A stretch of DNA of 64,000 nucleotides from an uncultured Pseudoflavonifractor sp. (GCA_947425785.1 CANEAY010000007.1:1-64000), one strand, 5' to 3'; shown: positions 24,887 to 33,684, counted from the first letter of the stretch. The notes: a model not told the origin generated them from the letters alone. A program made the numbers and translations.

Positions 24887-27800
24887 TTAGGCGAGGTTGA
24901 TGGTGACAGCGATGGTGCCGACAGTCACGCCGCCCACCTTAACGGTGACGTTGATGGGAGTGGCGTTGGTGTTGTCACTGTTCGTCAGGGTCTTGCCATC
25001 AGCAGCCTTGACGGTGATCTTGGTGCCCTCCACAGCAGCCTGGATCAGAGCCTGGCTGGCAGAAGGAACCTCGGTAGTCACGGTCTTGTTGGTGGCGTTG
25101 GCGGGCTCGATGCTGCTCACGGTGATATCAACAGTGCCGGCGGCAGTGGTGAGCTCAGCAGTGTTGGCGCTCAGAGTAGCGCCGGTCACAGCCACGTCGG
25201 CGGGAGGAGCGGCGGCGATCTCGGGACCGAAGTCGTCGGTGCCGGCATCCTTGTCGCTGGCGACCACAGCCAGGTTGGCCTCGCCGGAGGTCTCGATGAA
25301 GATGACGTCGATGACGCCGTCCTCCTCGTGGAACAGGGCGTTGGCGTAGCCGTTGGCGGGATCGTAGACCTTGTAGCCCACGTCGTCGCCAACCTCGTAG
25401 CTGTCAGCGTCCACGTAGATCACGGTCACGTCCTTGTCGAAGGCAGAGGACACCACATCGCCGTCGTAGCTGGGATTCTCGGCGGTAGCGCCGTCAGCAG
25501 CCTCGGTAGCGGCGTAGTACTTCAGCAGGTCGCTGTCGTTGTCCACGATGGCGGCCAGAGTCCACTCGGAGTCCACAGTGGTGTCGTCAGCGGTGACCAG
25601 CTTGGTGATGGCGCTGTCGCCATACACGTCGTTGGCAGTGCGCTTGAAGGTGACCAGCTGGCCCTTGGCCAGGGTGTCGTCGGTGTAGACGTCGATGATC
25701 TCACCAGCCACGATGACCTTGTACAGGGTCTTGTCGTCGCCGTTGGGGGCCTCACGGACGCCCTCCACGGACTTGACCAGGCCGTACATGGTGTCGGCGC
25801 TCTTGCTGTTGGGGGCCTTCTTCAGCTCCACAACGGCGGCGGCCACCTGGCCGTCGTCCAGGTAAGCGTACACGTCAGCGGCCTTGCTCAGCTTGTTGGT
25901 GATCTCGCCCAGGTCGCGCAGGGTGTAGACGGAGAAGTCGTCGTCGGCCTCATAGGTGCCGGCGGTCTTGCCGTCGTCAACGATGACGAACAGAGGAGCG
26001 GTGGCGTTGGCCACGGGGCTGGCGGTCAGGGTGGCCTCCAGCATCAGCTTCTTGGCGGTCTCATCCCAGATCTTGGCGCTATCAGAGATGGAAGCGGTCT
26101 TGGCGTAGTCAATGTTGGACACGTTGTAGCTGTTGGCAACGGTCTTGATCTTGATCTTGCCGTTGGAGAGGGTGCTGTACTCGATCAGGTCGCCGATGGC
26201 GATCTTGCTGGAGTCCAGAGCGGTGGCGGTTGCCTTGGCGTCCATGGTGGAATCCTTGTCCACGGTGACGGTGTGCTCCTCGCCGTCGGGAGTCATGACA
26301 ATGAGCTTCAGGCCGGACAGGGTGCTGCCCACGGTGCCGTTGTCCTTGTCGATGACCAGGGCGTACTTGCCGCCGGCCTCGCTCAGGGCCTCAGCAGCCA
26401 TGACCAGGCCGTTGCACAGGTACAGGCGGACCTCGTCGCCGGTAGCGGCCTTGGTGTAGGCGCCGCTGGCGGTGACGCTGGTCAGGGTCTTGTTGGCCAC
26501 CTTGTAGGTGGTGCCGTCAACGACCAGGTTCTCGTAGTCGGGAGTGGTGCCCTTGAAGCCGGTGACCTTGCCCTCGACGGTCTCGGCCTTCTCGATGGTC
26601 ACGAAGGCGTCGGCAGTCTTGGTGTCATAGAACTTGGTGAAGGTGACAACGTCGTCCTTCTTCAGATCCTCGGCCACGTCGTTATCGGCGATGTCCACAG
26701 TGCCCAGGTTGGTCACAGTGATCTTGGAGCCGGTGGCGGAGGTCACGCGGCCAACGTAGACGTTCTCCACGTAAGCGGCCACGATCTTGCCGTCCTCGTC
26801 GCACACGAACTTGATGCGGTCGGGGGACTGGGTGCGCCAGCCGGAGGTGCTGCTGATGTCGGTCACGGTGACCTCATCGGGATCGGCCTTCACCATGTAG
26901 TTGGTGGTGACCTCGATGGTGGTGCCGGCGGTGTCATACTTGGTGCCGCCGAACTTGACCTTCTTGGCGTTGTCGGCATCCTGCAGGTCGTTCTTGGTCA
27001 GACGGTAGACCTGGGTCTTGCCGGTGTTGAACACGCCGAAGATGGTGTCGTGCTTGTCGGGCTTGCCGTCGGTGCCGCCCTTGCCGTCGCGCCAAATGAC
27101 CTTGACTTCCTCACCGATGTTGTCGATGTCGAAGTCGTAGGGGAACTCGTTGCCGTCCACCTTGATGAAGCCCTCCTCGGAGGCGGCGTCGGTGTCGTAG
27201 TTGCCCACGAAGGTGCCCTCAACAGTGTTGGCGCTGTAGCGCTGCTGCAGGAGGGTGGTGGAGTTGGTCACGTAAGTCCACTCCACGCCGCCGGCGGCGG
27301 TGGTGGTGGGCTGCACGGTGCGGGTGCGGTTCTGCAGGCCGTTCCAGATGAGCTGGGCAGCGGTGTCACGGGTGGCATTGGAAGCCATCATGACGGTAGC
27401 CAGATCATCATACAGGCCGGGCTCGGTGTAAGAGATACCGCCGATGGTGTAGCCCTGGCCGGTCATGGTGCGGGCGACCTCGTCGGTACGGACGGCCCAG
27501 GAAGCGCCGGTCAGCTTGTAAGCCTCGGCATCGAAGCCCATGGCGGTCAGGACCATCTTGGTGGCCTCGAGACCGGTCACGTTGGCATCGGGATCGAAGG
27601 TGCCGTCGCCGCGGCCGGAGATGATGCCCAGGCTGGCGCAGTACTCGATGTAGCTCTCCGCCCAGTGACCCTTGATGTCGGTGTAGGTGGGAGTGGTCTT
27701 GACGCCAGTGTTGGCCTCGTTGCCGCCGTTCATGGCGACAGCGATCATCTTAGCCATCTGGCTGCGGGTGACGTTGCCGTTGGGGTCGAAGGAGCCGTCA

Positions 27801-27964
27801 GGCTTACCGTCGACGACCTTCAGGGCAACCAGGACGTTCACGGCTTCGCTGTGCTCAATGTCAGCGGCATCCGTGAAGTCCGCGGCGCTGGCGCCCATGG
27901 CCATCATGCCGGCCAGCATGGTGCCCACGAGACCCAGGCTCAGGACGCGCTTGAGGTTGTTCAT
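24887..27964 (-). CDS. Large SLH surface protein C
   Basis: 1025-aa paralogue of A and B. Signal peptide (LAGMMAMGASA), SLH units at about 30-78 and 92-143 (YTDIKGHWAESYIEYCASLGII), and a degenerate third unit. The segment FDIDNIGEEVKVIWRDGKGG is shared with A. The C-terminus (VTGATLSANTAELTTAAGTVDITVSS...VTVGTIAVTINLA) resembles a bacterial Ig-like (BIG2-type) domain. Its upstream 235 bp are identical to those of gene A, while its signal peptide is closer to that of B, so the three genes look mosaic. It converges on fibre-like gene 3. Confidence 0.93.
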   Translation of the reverse strand: MNNLKRVLSLGLVGTMLAGMMAMGASAADFTDAADIEHSEAVNVLVALKVVDGKPDGSFDPNGNVTRSQMAKMIAVAMNGGNEANTGVKTTPTYTDIKGHWAESYIEYCASLGIISGRGDGTFDPDANVTGLEATKMVLTAMGFDAEAYKLTGASWAVRTDEVARTMTGQGYTIGGISYTEPGLYDDLATVMMASNATRDTAAQLIWNGLQNRTRTVQPTTTAAGGVEWTYVTNSTTLLQQRYSANTVEGTFVGNYDTDAASEEGFIKVDGNEFPYDFDIDNIGEEVKVIWRDGKGGTDGKPDKHDTIFGVFNTGKTQVYRLTKNDLQDADNAKKVKFGGTKYDTAGTTIEVTTNYMVKADPDEVTVTDISSTSGWRTQSPDRIKFVCDEDGKIVAAYVENVYVGRVTSATGSKITVTNLGTVDIADNDVAEDLKKDDVVTFTKFYDTKTADAFVTIEKAETVEGKVTGFKGTTPDYENLVVDGTTYKVANKTLTSVTASGAYTKAATGDEVRLYLCNGLVMAAEALSEAGGKYALVIDKDNGTVGSTLSGLKLIVMTPDGEEHTVTVDKDSTMDAKATATALDSSKIAIGDLIEYSTLSNGKIKIKTVANSYNVSNIDYAKTASISDSAKIWDETAKKLMLEATLTASPVANATAPLFVIVDDGKTAGTYEADDDFSVYTLRDLGEITNKLSKAADVYAYLDDGQVAAAVVELKKAPNSKSADTMYGLVKSVEGVREAPNGDDKTLYKVIVAGEIIDVYTDDTLAKGQLVTFKRTANDVYGDSAITKLVTADDTTVDSEWTLAAIVDNDSDLLKYYAATEAADGATAENPSYDGDVVSSAFDKDVTVIYVDADSYEVGDDVGYKVYDPANGYANALFHEEDGVIDVIFIETSGEANLAVVASDKDAGTDDFGPEIAAAPPADVAVTGATLSANTAELTTAAGTVDITVSSIEPANATNKTVTTEVPSASQALIQAAVEGTKITVKAADGKTLTNSDNTNATPINVTVKVGGVTVGTIAVTINLA

Positions 27965-28199
27965 GGATTGTTCCTCCTTTTTTATTTTGACGTGGGGCGT
28001 TATGCTCTCGAAAACCCGGAAACCCTTGGGGCTTCAAGGCTTTCAGAAAGTATGACACCTCTGGCACGGGCGGAAAAAGTGACGAAAAACAGAAAAAAGC
28101 CGTGAGAAAGGGGGTTTCTCACGGCAAAAAATTGGTTTGGTAGACATTTGGTAGACACCATATTCTGGAAGTTTTTGAACCCGTTGGGGCGCAAGGGAT
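27965..28199 (-). repeat. 235-bp direct repeat, copy 2 (leader of SLH gene C)
   Basis: Identical to 13581-13815. Past the repeat, 28200-28409 is spacer that holds a second GTCTACCAA pair (28212-28231) and otherwise A-rich sequence with no gene I can support. Confidence 0.95.
28093..28125 (-). terminator. Hairpin plus T run in the leader of SLH gene C (terminator or attenuator)
   Basis: Same 11-bp stem as at 13709-13741, inside the duplicated leader. Confidence 0.75.
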
Positions 28200-28409
28200 A
28201 GAGGGGCATGATTGGTAGACATTTGGTAGACTTGGGGGAACTTCTATTAACGAAGTGATGTACGAAAGTTGCAGAAAAACGAGAAAAAGGCGTACAACAA
28301 GCAGTGAAAAACAGGGTGAAAACCAGGCAAAACACGCCGAAACGACGAAAAAAGGGCAGAAAAAGCCGAGGGTGGGGTTGGGGAGATGGCGGAGGGGACG
28401 AAAGGGCGC

Positions 28410-28441
28410 AAAAAAGGCCCGGTTCCGAAGAACCGGGCCTT
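28410..28441 (-). terminator. Terminator of the phosphoglucomutase gene
   Basis: Stem GGCCCGGTTC / GAACCGGGCC plus six T residues on the minus strand; same sequence as 13879-13910. Confidence 0.88.
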
Positions 28442-28454
28442 GGGGAAGCGGGAT

Positions 28455-30182
28455 TTACTTTTTCAGAGTCTCGGCCCAGGCGGCGTATTTGGCCACCTTG
28501 TCGGCGCACTCGGTCTTGGAGGCGCCGGAGGCCAGGATGTAGACCTTCACCTTGGGCTCGGTGCCGGAGGGGCGGACGATGAGACTGGTGCCGTCGGTGA
28601 GCTCGTAGCGCAGGACGTTGGAGCCCTTCAGCTCCATCTGGCCCCGCTTGCCGGTGGCTACGTCCACCACGCTGCCGTCCTTGTAGTCCTTCTGCTCCTT
28701 TACCGCTACGCCGGCGATCTCGGTGGGGGGGGTCTGGCGCAGGTCGGCCATGAGCTGGGCCATCTTCTGGAGGCCGTCCAGGCCGGGCATCACCAGGTTC
28801 AGGGTCTTCTCCAGATAGTCGCCGTACTTGGCGTAGAGCTCCTGGAGGGCGTCGTAGAGGGTCATGCCCCGGTCGTAGTACCAGGCGGCCATCTCGGAGG
28901 CCACCAGGGAGGCGGTGACGGCGTCCTTGTCGCGGACGAAGTCGCCCAGCATATAGCCGTAGCTCTCCTCGTAGGAGAAGATGACCTTGCCCTCGCCGGT
29001 CTCCTCCAGGGCGTTTTTCTTCTCGGCCATGAATTTGAAGCCGGTGAAGGTGTCGAACATCTTGACGCCGTTGACCTCACAGACCTTGCGGGCCATCTCG
29101 GTGGTGACGATGGTCTTGAGGGCCACAGCGTTCTGGGGGAGGGTGCCCATGCGCTTTTTGGCGCCGATGACGTAGTCCAGCAGGAGGACGCCGGTCTGGT
29201 TGCCGGTGAGGACGATGAACTTGCCGTCCTTGCCCCGGACCATGAGGCCGATGCGGTCGGCGTCGGGGTCGGAGCCCAGGATGAAGTCGGCCCCCTCCTT
29301 ATTGGCCAGCTCCACCGCCAGGGCGAAGCCCTCCGGGTTCTCCGGGTTGGGGGAGGCCACGGTGGGGAAGTCGCCGTCCAGCACCATCTGCTCGGGAACG
29401 CAGATGACGTGCTTCATGCCCAGGCGCTTGAGGGCCTCGGGAATGAGCTTGTGGCCGGTGCCGTGGAAGGGGGTGTAGACCATCTTGAACTTGTCGGCCA
29501 CCTTGGCCACCACCGCTTTGTCGGTGGCCTGGCCCATCACGTTCTCCAGGAACTTCTCGTCGGTCTCCTCGCCCATGATGGTGACCAGGCCCGCCTTCAC
29601 CGCTTCGGCGTAATCCATGCGCTTGATGGAGTCGAAGATGTCGAGCTCACCCATCTTTTTGGCGATGGCATCGGCGTGGTGGGGGGGCAGCTGGGCGCCG
29701 TCGGCCCAATAGACCTTATAGCCGTTGTACTCCTTGGGGTTGTGGCTGGCGGTGACGTTGACGCCGGCGATGCAGCCGTACTCCCGGATGGCGAAGGACA
29801 CCTCGGGGGTGGGGCGCAGGGCGTCGAAGATGCGGGTGGGGATACCGTTGCCCGCCATGACGGCGCAGACCTCCTCGGCAAACTCACGGCCATGGTTGCG
29901 GCAATCGTGGCAGACGGCCACGCCCTTCTTTACCGCCTCGCTTCCCTCGGCCAGGATGACCTCGGCAAAGGCCTGGGTGGCGTGGCGGATGACGTGGACG
30001 TTCATCTGGTGCAGGCCCACGCACATGGTGCCCCGGAGACCGGCGGTGCCGAAGTCCAGAGGGGCGAAGAAGCGGGATTCGATCTCCTTTTCGTCGTTGG
30101 CGATGGCTTTCAGCTCGGCCTTCTCCGCCTCGGTGAGGGCGGGGGAGGAGAGCCACTTTTCGTATGTATCACGGTAGGACAT
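28455..30182 (-). CDS. Phosphoglucomutase / phosphomannomutase (alpha-D-phosphohexomutase)
   Basis: 575-aa enzyme interconverting hexose 1- and 6-phosphates, feeding cell-wall and glycan precursor synthesis. The four-domain family motifs are present: phospho-Ser146 in VTASHNPKEYNGYK, the Mg site DPDADRIG, the sugar-binding EESYGYMLGDFVRDKD, and the phosphate-binding loop RPSGTEPKVKVY near the C-terminus. The ATG at 30182 follows GGAGGT by 8 nt. Its length fits the Firmicutes PgcA-like group. It is transcribed alone from the promoter at 30218-30246. Confidence 0.96.
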   Translation of the reverse strand: MSYRDTYEKWLSSPALTEAEKAELKAIANDEKEIESRFFAPLDFGTAGLRGTMCVGLHQMNVHVIRHATQAFAEVILAEGSEAVKKGVAVCHDCRNHGREFAEEVCAVMAGNGIPTRIFDALRPTPEVSFAIREYGCIAGVNVTASHNPKEYNGYKVYWADGAQLPPHHADAIAKKMGELDIFDSIKRMDYAEAVKAGLVTIMGEETDEKFLENVMGQATDKAVVAKVADKFKMVYTPFHGTGHKLIPEALKRLGMKHVICVPEQMVLDGDFPTVASPNPENPEGFALAVELANKEGADFILGSDPDADRIGLMVRGKDGKFIVLTGNQTGVLLLDYVIGAKKRMGTLPQNAVALKTIVTTEMARKVCEVNGVKMFDTFTGFKFMAEKKNALEETGEGKVIFSYEESYGYMLGDFVRDKDAVTASLVASEMAAWYYDRGMTLYDALQELYAKYGDYLEKTLNLVMPGLDGLQKMAQLMADLRQTPPTEIAGVAVKEQKDYKDGSVVDVATGKRGQMELKGSNVLRYELTDGTSLIVRPSGTEPKVKVYILASGASKTECADKVAKYAAWAETLKK

Positions 30183-30204
30183 GGGAAACGACCTCCATTC
30201 CACA

Positions 30205-30246
30205 ATATGGTATGATAATTGTACCATATGAGGTTGGGAGTTTCAA
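30205..30246 (-). promoter_or_regulatory. Phosphoglucomutase promoter with overlapping palindrome
   Basis: TTGAAA (30246-30241), 17-nt spacer, TACAAT (30223-30218). An 8-bp dyad ATATGGTA / TACCATAT (30205-30229) covers the -10, so a bound repressor would block it. Confidence 0.7.
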
Positions 30247-30337
30247 GGGCGGATTTGGACATTTGTGCCAAAGGTAGGTAAAGGTATGCGGCAGAAAAAA
30301 TTTTTTTTCCCGGTCACAAAAGGGGCTCCAAAACCGT

Positions 30338-30360
30338 TATACTGGATGAAAGCGCTTTCA
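30338..30360 (+). promoter_or_regulatory. ECF sigma gene promoter (-10) and perfect cre palindrome
   Basis: TATACT at 30338-30343 is followed by TGAAAGCGCTTTCA (30347-30360), a full match to the CcpA catabolite-responsive element consensus and a perfect palindrome. It covers the expected transcription start. The -35 is poor (GTCACA at 30313-30318 with 19-nt spacing). Confidence 0.65.
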
Positions 30361-30381
30361 CGAAAGAGAGGGGGCGGGCCA

Positions 30382-30879
30382 ATGGACACATTGAAACGGG
30401 AAGCGGATCTGGAACAGGCGGTAAATACTTATGGGCACTCCCTGCTCCGTTATTGCCAGCATATCCTCTGTGACTATCACGAGGCCCAGGACGCCGTCCA
30501 GACCGCCTTTTTGAAGGCGTGGGAGGGCCGGGAGAAATTCCAGAGCGGCACCAACCTGTCGGCCTGGCTCTACCGGCTGTGCTACACCACCTGTATGGAC
30601 ATCCTCCGGCGGCGGAAGCGGCTTTTGCCGGAGCCGGAGCTTGCCCGGAGGGAAACAAGCCAAAGCGATATAAGCCCTGAACTCCGCTGGGCCCTGGAAC
30701 AGCTCTCCGCACAGGAGCGGGCGCTGGTGTTCCAGCGGGTCATGGAGGGGCGAAGCTACCGGGAGCTGGCGGAGGTCTACCGTGTCCCGGCGGCCACCCT
30801 GCGCAAGCGGTATGAGCGCGCCAGGGACAAGCTGGCGCAACTTTTGAGCGAGGAGGGGAAAACCGATGAAGCGAAATAA
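30382..30879 (+). CDS. ECF-type RNA polymerase sigma factor
   Basis: 165-aa sigma factor with the two ECF domains: region 2 (LLRYCQHILCDYHEAQDAVQTAFLKAWEGREKFQ...LSAWLYRLCYTTCMDILRRR) and region 4 (LSAQERALVFQRVMEGRSYRELAEVYRVPAATLRKRYERARDKL). The ATG at 30382 follows a GGGGGCGGG run and gives a normal N-terminus; longer frames start inside the promoter. Its end overlaps the membrane-anchored partner by 14 nt, the usual sigma/anti-sigma layout. Confidence 0.93.
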   Translation: MDTLKREADLEQAVNTYGHSLLRYCQHILCDYHEAQDAVQTAFLKAWEGREKFQSGTNLSAWLYRLCYTTCMDILRRRKRLLPEPELARRETSQSDISPELRWALEQLSAQERALVFQRVMEGRSYRELAEVYRVPAATLRKRYERARDKLAQLLSEEGKTDEAK

Positions 30880-32305
30880 AAGCGAGGAGGTCATCTTCCG
30901 GGCCCTTCAGCAGGTAGAGACCCCGGAATATGATATCTTATCGGCGGTAAAGGCCGCCCAGGCAAAGGGAACGTCTGCGAAAAAGAAATACATCCTGCCC
31001 CGGGGGGCCCTTTTGGCGGCCTGTCTGGCGGTGGTGCTGGTCATGGGCGCGGCGGCAGTGAGCCTCGGCGGCGGCTGGGCACAGTTCTTCGGCACTGTGC
31101 CGGAGAAGGTGATCACTCCCGTGGGGGTGAATGTCCGGAGCGGAGACTACACCATTACCCTGGAGGAGACCATCGTTGACCAGGACGGAGCGGCCTTTTT
31201 ACTGTCCCTGAAACGCACAGATGGCGGCGTTTTGGAGGGGGAGCCGGAGCTGTATGATATGTGGCTGGAGATCAAAGATAACCCGGCAAATATGGGCTTT
31301 CACAATCAAAAACCCGTCCGCAGCGAGGATGGCACAACAATTTACGATTGCATCCAGTTCCAGCACGATAACAAGGACGTTGAGACCCTGGAAGGGCACG
31401 AACTTGTCATCTCCTTTGCAGGTATCATAAACGATGAATGGACGGAAGATGAGAACGATTCGGTCAGGCTGGAAACCGTCTCCCTGGCTTCTCTGGCCCC
31501 GGTCATCAAACAGGCCCAGGTGAACTTTGGTATCTACGCTGATATGGAGAACCCCGACTTTGTCACCGCTATGGATCTTCTGGATGCTGCTGCCGTTTCC
31601 GGTACAGCCCCTCTGCACAAGCACGGCGAGAGCTTTTCTCTGGCCGGAGGTGTTCTCTCCCAAGATGGCAAGACCCTGGCCTTGTCTTTATGTGGGCGGA
31701 GAGAATATTTTAGGGAGGGAAACTATCTTATTCGTTGCGTTGATACTGCTGCCCTTACCGATACCCGCACGGGGGAGCGGGTCGACATTGACGATGGGCC
31801 CTGGGGCAGCGGTGACTGCAATATTACCCTCTTTGCGTTGGGCCGGCCCTTAACTTTAGAGGACTTGCCCTACCTGGAGGCTACGGTGGAGTATGACATC
31901 GTAAAATACCTCTCCGATGAGCCTTTTGAATTGGCCTTTACTGTGGCTGACAGCGGATATAGGAAGGAATATACTTTGAACCAGCAGGTGGATGTAGGCT
32001 TTGCCAGGTTTGGTTACCGTCACAATCTTCATGTGACCACCCTACAGATTTCCGCTCTGAATTTGCGGCTTTCCTTTGATGACATAAAGAGCATGGAAAA
32101 GGAGCCTTTGGAGTATACCCCATGCAAGCTCATCTATGACGATGGGAAGGAGATCCCATTGAGGGGTGGAACCAGTTTGGGCGGGGTCGTTGAGAGGCCG
32201 GAGAAGCAGCGCTATCTAACCTTCCTCCCAGTGGAGAATGTTCTCCTCGACCCTGACAGGGCCGTTGCACTCCAGTTAGGCGATACCCGCATTGAGTTAA
32301 AATAA
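30866..32305 (+). CDS. Putative membrane anti-sigma factor (DUF4179-like)
   Basis: 479-aa protein: cytoplasmic N-terminus (about 1-45, KRNKSEEVIFRALQQVETPEYDIL), a single TM (about 46-67, LPRGALLAACLAVVLVMGAAAVSL) and a large strand-rich outer domain. This is the layout of DUF4179-type anti-sigma factors that follow ECF sigma genes in Firmicutes. The lower GC and more varied codon use of the 3' two-thirds contrast with its neighbours. It overlaps the sigma gene, so the pair is coupled. The signal it senses is unknown. Confidence 0.82.
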   Translation: MKRNKSEEVIFRALQQVETPEYDILSAVKAAQAKGTSAKKKYILPRGALLAACLAVVLVMGAAAVSLGGGWAQFFGTVPEKVITPVGVNVRSGDYTITLEETIVDQDGAAFLLSLKRTDGGVLEGEPELYDMWLEIKDNPANMGFHNQKPVRSEDGTTIYDCIQFQHDNKDVETLEGHELVISFAGIINDEWTEDENDSVRLETVSLASLAPVIKQAQVNFGIYADMENPDFVTAMDLLDAAAVSGTAPLHKHGESFSLAGGVLSQDGKTLALSLCGRREYFREGNYLIRCVDTAALTDTRTGERVDIDDGPWGSGDCNITLFALGRPLTLEDLPYLEATVEYDIVKYLSDEPFELAFTVADSGYRKEYTLNQQVDVGFARFGYRHNLHVTTLQISALNLRLSFDDIKSMEKEPLEYTPCKLIYDDGKEIPLRGGTSLGGVVERPEKQRYLTFLPVENVLLDPDRAVALQLGDTRIELK

Positions 32306-32312
32306 ATCAACT

Positions 32313-32346
32313 GGCCCGGCGGCATTTGCCGCCGGGCCTTCTATAT
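32313..32346 (+). terminator. Terminator of the sigma/anti-sigma operon
   Basis: 11-bp stem GGCCCGGCGGC / GCCGCCGGGCC with loop ATTT and a T-rich tail. Confidence 0.85.
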
Positions 32347-32371
32347 TTCTTGTGCGGGATTTTTGCTTCCC

Positions 32372-32854
32372 TTATTTGTGATAGCTGCTTCCCTCATTGA
32401 TCTTGAAGGAGCGGTAGAGCTGCTCTAAGAGCATGACCCGGAAGAGGTGGTGGGGGAAGGTCATGGGGGACATGGAAAGGCGCAGCCAGGCCTCGCTTTT
32501 CAGGGCCTCATCCAGGCCGTAGGAGGAGCCGATGAGGAACACCAGGTGCTTGGCACTGTTGTTTTCCCAGGTGCGAAGGAGCCCTGCCAGCTCTTCGCTG
32601 GAGCGCATCCGCCCCTCCACGCACAGGGCCGCGACGCTGGCGTTGGGGGGCAGTTTGGCGCGGATGGCGGCGGCCTCCTTTTTGAGGGCGGCGGCGATGA
32701 GGGCCTGGGAGGGGTTTTGGGGCAGCTTCTCCTCGGGCAGCTCCACTAAAGTGAGCTTACAGTAGGGGGAGAGCCGCTTTTGGTACTCGGCGGCGGCATC
32801 CATGTAGAATTTTTCCTTCATTTTGCCGACGCAGATGATATGGACGTTCATCAT
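32372..32854 (-). CDS. rlmH: 23S rRNA (pseudouridine-1915 N3) methyltransferase RlmH
   Basis: 160-aa SPOUT-family enzyme that methylates pseudouridine 1915 in helix 69 of 23S rRNA. Family landmarks: MNVHIICVGKMKEKFY at the N-terminus, FLIGSSYGLDEAL (S-adenosylmethionine knot loop) and the conserved C-terminal LSMSPMTFPHHLFRVMLLEQLYRSFKINEGSSYHK. The length is normal. The start lies 3 nt after the stop of the upstream WalJ-like gene; either of two tandem ATGs could be used. Confidence 0.97.
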   Translation of the reverse strand: MMNVHIICVGKMKEKFYMDAAAEYQKRLSPYCKLTLVELPEEKLPQNPSQALIAAALKKEAAAIRAKLPPNASVAALCVEGRMRSSEELAGLLRTWENNSAKHLVFLIGSSYGLDEALKSEAWLRLSMSPMTFPHHLFRVMLLEQLYRSFKINEGSSYHK

Positions 32855-32857
32855 AGG

Positions 32858-33643
32858 TCACACCTCGTACAGGGGGGATGGCTCACTGCGGGGGGCGGCG
32901 GCCAGGGTGACGTCCCGGAGGGGATCCACCCCGGCGGCCCGGAGGATGGTCTCCGCCGTCATCAGGGCGTGGGCGGGGGTGTTGTTTTCGGCGGAGAGGT
33001 GGGCCAGGAGGACGGTCTTGGCCCCCTGCCCGATGCAGGAAAGGGCCAGCCGGGCCCCGGCTTCGTTGGAGAGGTGGCCCTGCTCTCCCAGGATGCGCCG
33101 CTTGAGCACGTAGGGGTAGGGGCCGGAGAGCACCCAGTCCACGTCGTGATTGCTCTCGCACACCAGCAGGTGGGCCCCGGTTACGGCGGAGAGCACCTCC
33201 GGGGTGACGACGCCCAAGTCGGTGGCGAAGGCGGCCTTGCGGCCCCCGGCCTGGAAGGTGAAGCCCATGGGCTGGGCGGCGTCGTGGGAGGTGGGGAAGG
33301 TGGTGACCCGGAAGGGGGCCAGGTCAAAACTGTCCCCCGGGGCGATGGGGCGGAGCAGGTCGTCCAGGCCGGCCATGCGGTAGCAGAGCTGTCGGGCGGT
33401 GCCGGGGCTGGTGTAGATGGGCAGGGAATACTTTTTGGTCAGGGTGGCCAGACCGGCGATGTGGTCGGAGTGCTCGTGGGTGATGAGAAGGGCGGAGAGG
33501 GAGTTGGGGTCTACGCCGCAGGCGGTGAGGGAGGTGGTGATGCGGCGGCAGGAGATGCCGCAGTCGATGAGGAGGTGGGCCCCCTCATGGGAGAGGAGGG
33601 TGCAGTTGCCGGAGGAACCGCTGGCTAAGGTGCGAAGCTCCAT
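32858..33643 (-). CDS. MBL-fold metallohydrolase, WalJ/YycJ type
   Basis: 261-aa metallo-beta-lactamase-fold hydrolase. The N-terminus MELRTLASGSSGNCTLL and metal motif ITHEHSDHIAGL (His-x-His-x-Asp-His) are characteristic of the YycJ/WalJ group, and CESNHDVDWVLSGPYPYVLKRRILGEQGHLSNE supplies further ligands. In Bacillus, WalJ is encoded with walRK and acts in DNA metabolism and the cell cycle. Here it is separated from the wal operon by ~23 kb but stays next to rlmH, as in many Firmicutes. Confidence 0.92.
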   Translation of the reverse strand: MELRTLASGSSGNCTLLSHEGAHLLIDCGISCRRITTSLTACGVDPNSLSALLITHEHSDHIAGLATLTKKYSLPIYTSPGTARQLCYRMAGLDDLLRPIAPGDSFDLAPFRVTTFPTSHDAAQPMGFTFQAGGRKAAFATDLGVVTPEVLSAVTGAHLLVCESNHDVDWVLSGPYPYVLKRRILGEQGHLSNEAGARLALSCIGQGAKTVLLAHLSAENNTPAHALMTAETILRAAGVDPLRDVTLAAAPRSEPSPLYEV

Positions 33644-33684
33644 GGGTAGGCTCCTTTAATATGTAGTAGGGCCGGAAGGCCATC

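Noticed and set aside
13581..28199. 235-bp repeat as an insertion sequence
   Set aside because: No transposase, no terminal inverted repeats and no target duplication; the ends coincide with gene leader boundaries.
28200..28409. A gene in the spacer between SLH gene C leader and the phosphoglucomutase terminator
   Set aside because: Frames here lack ribosome sites, run through terminators and are compositionally unlike genes.
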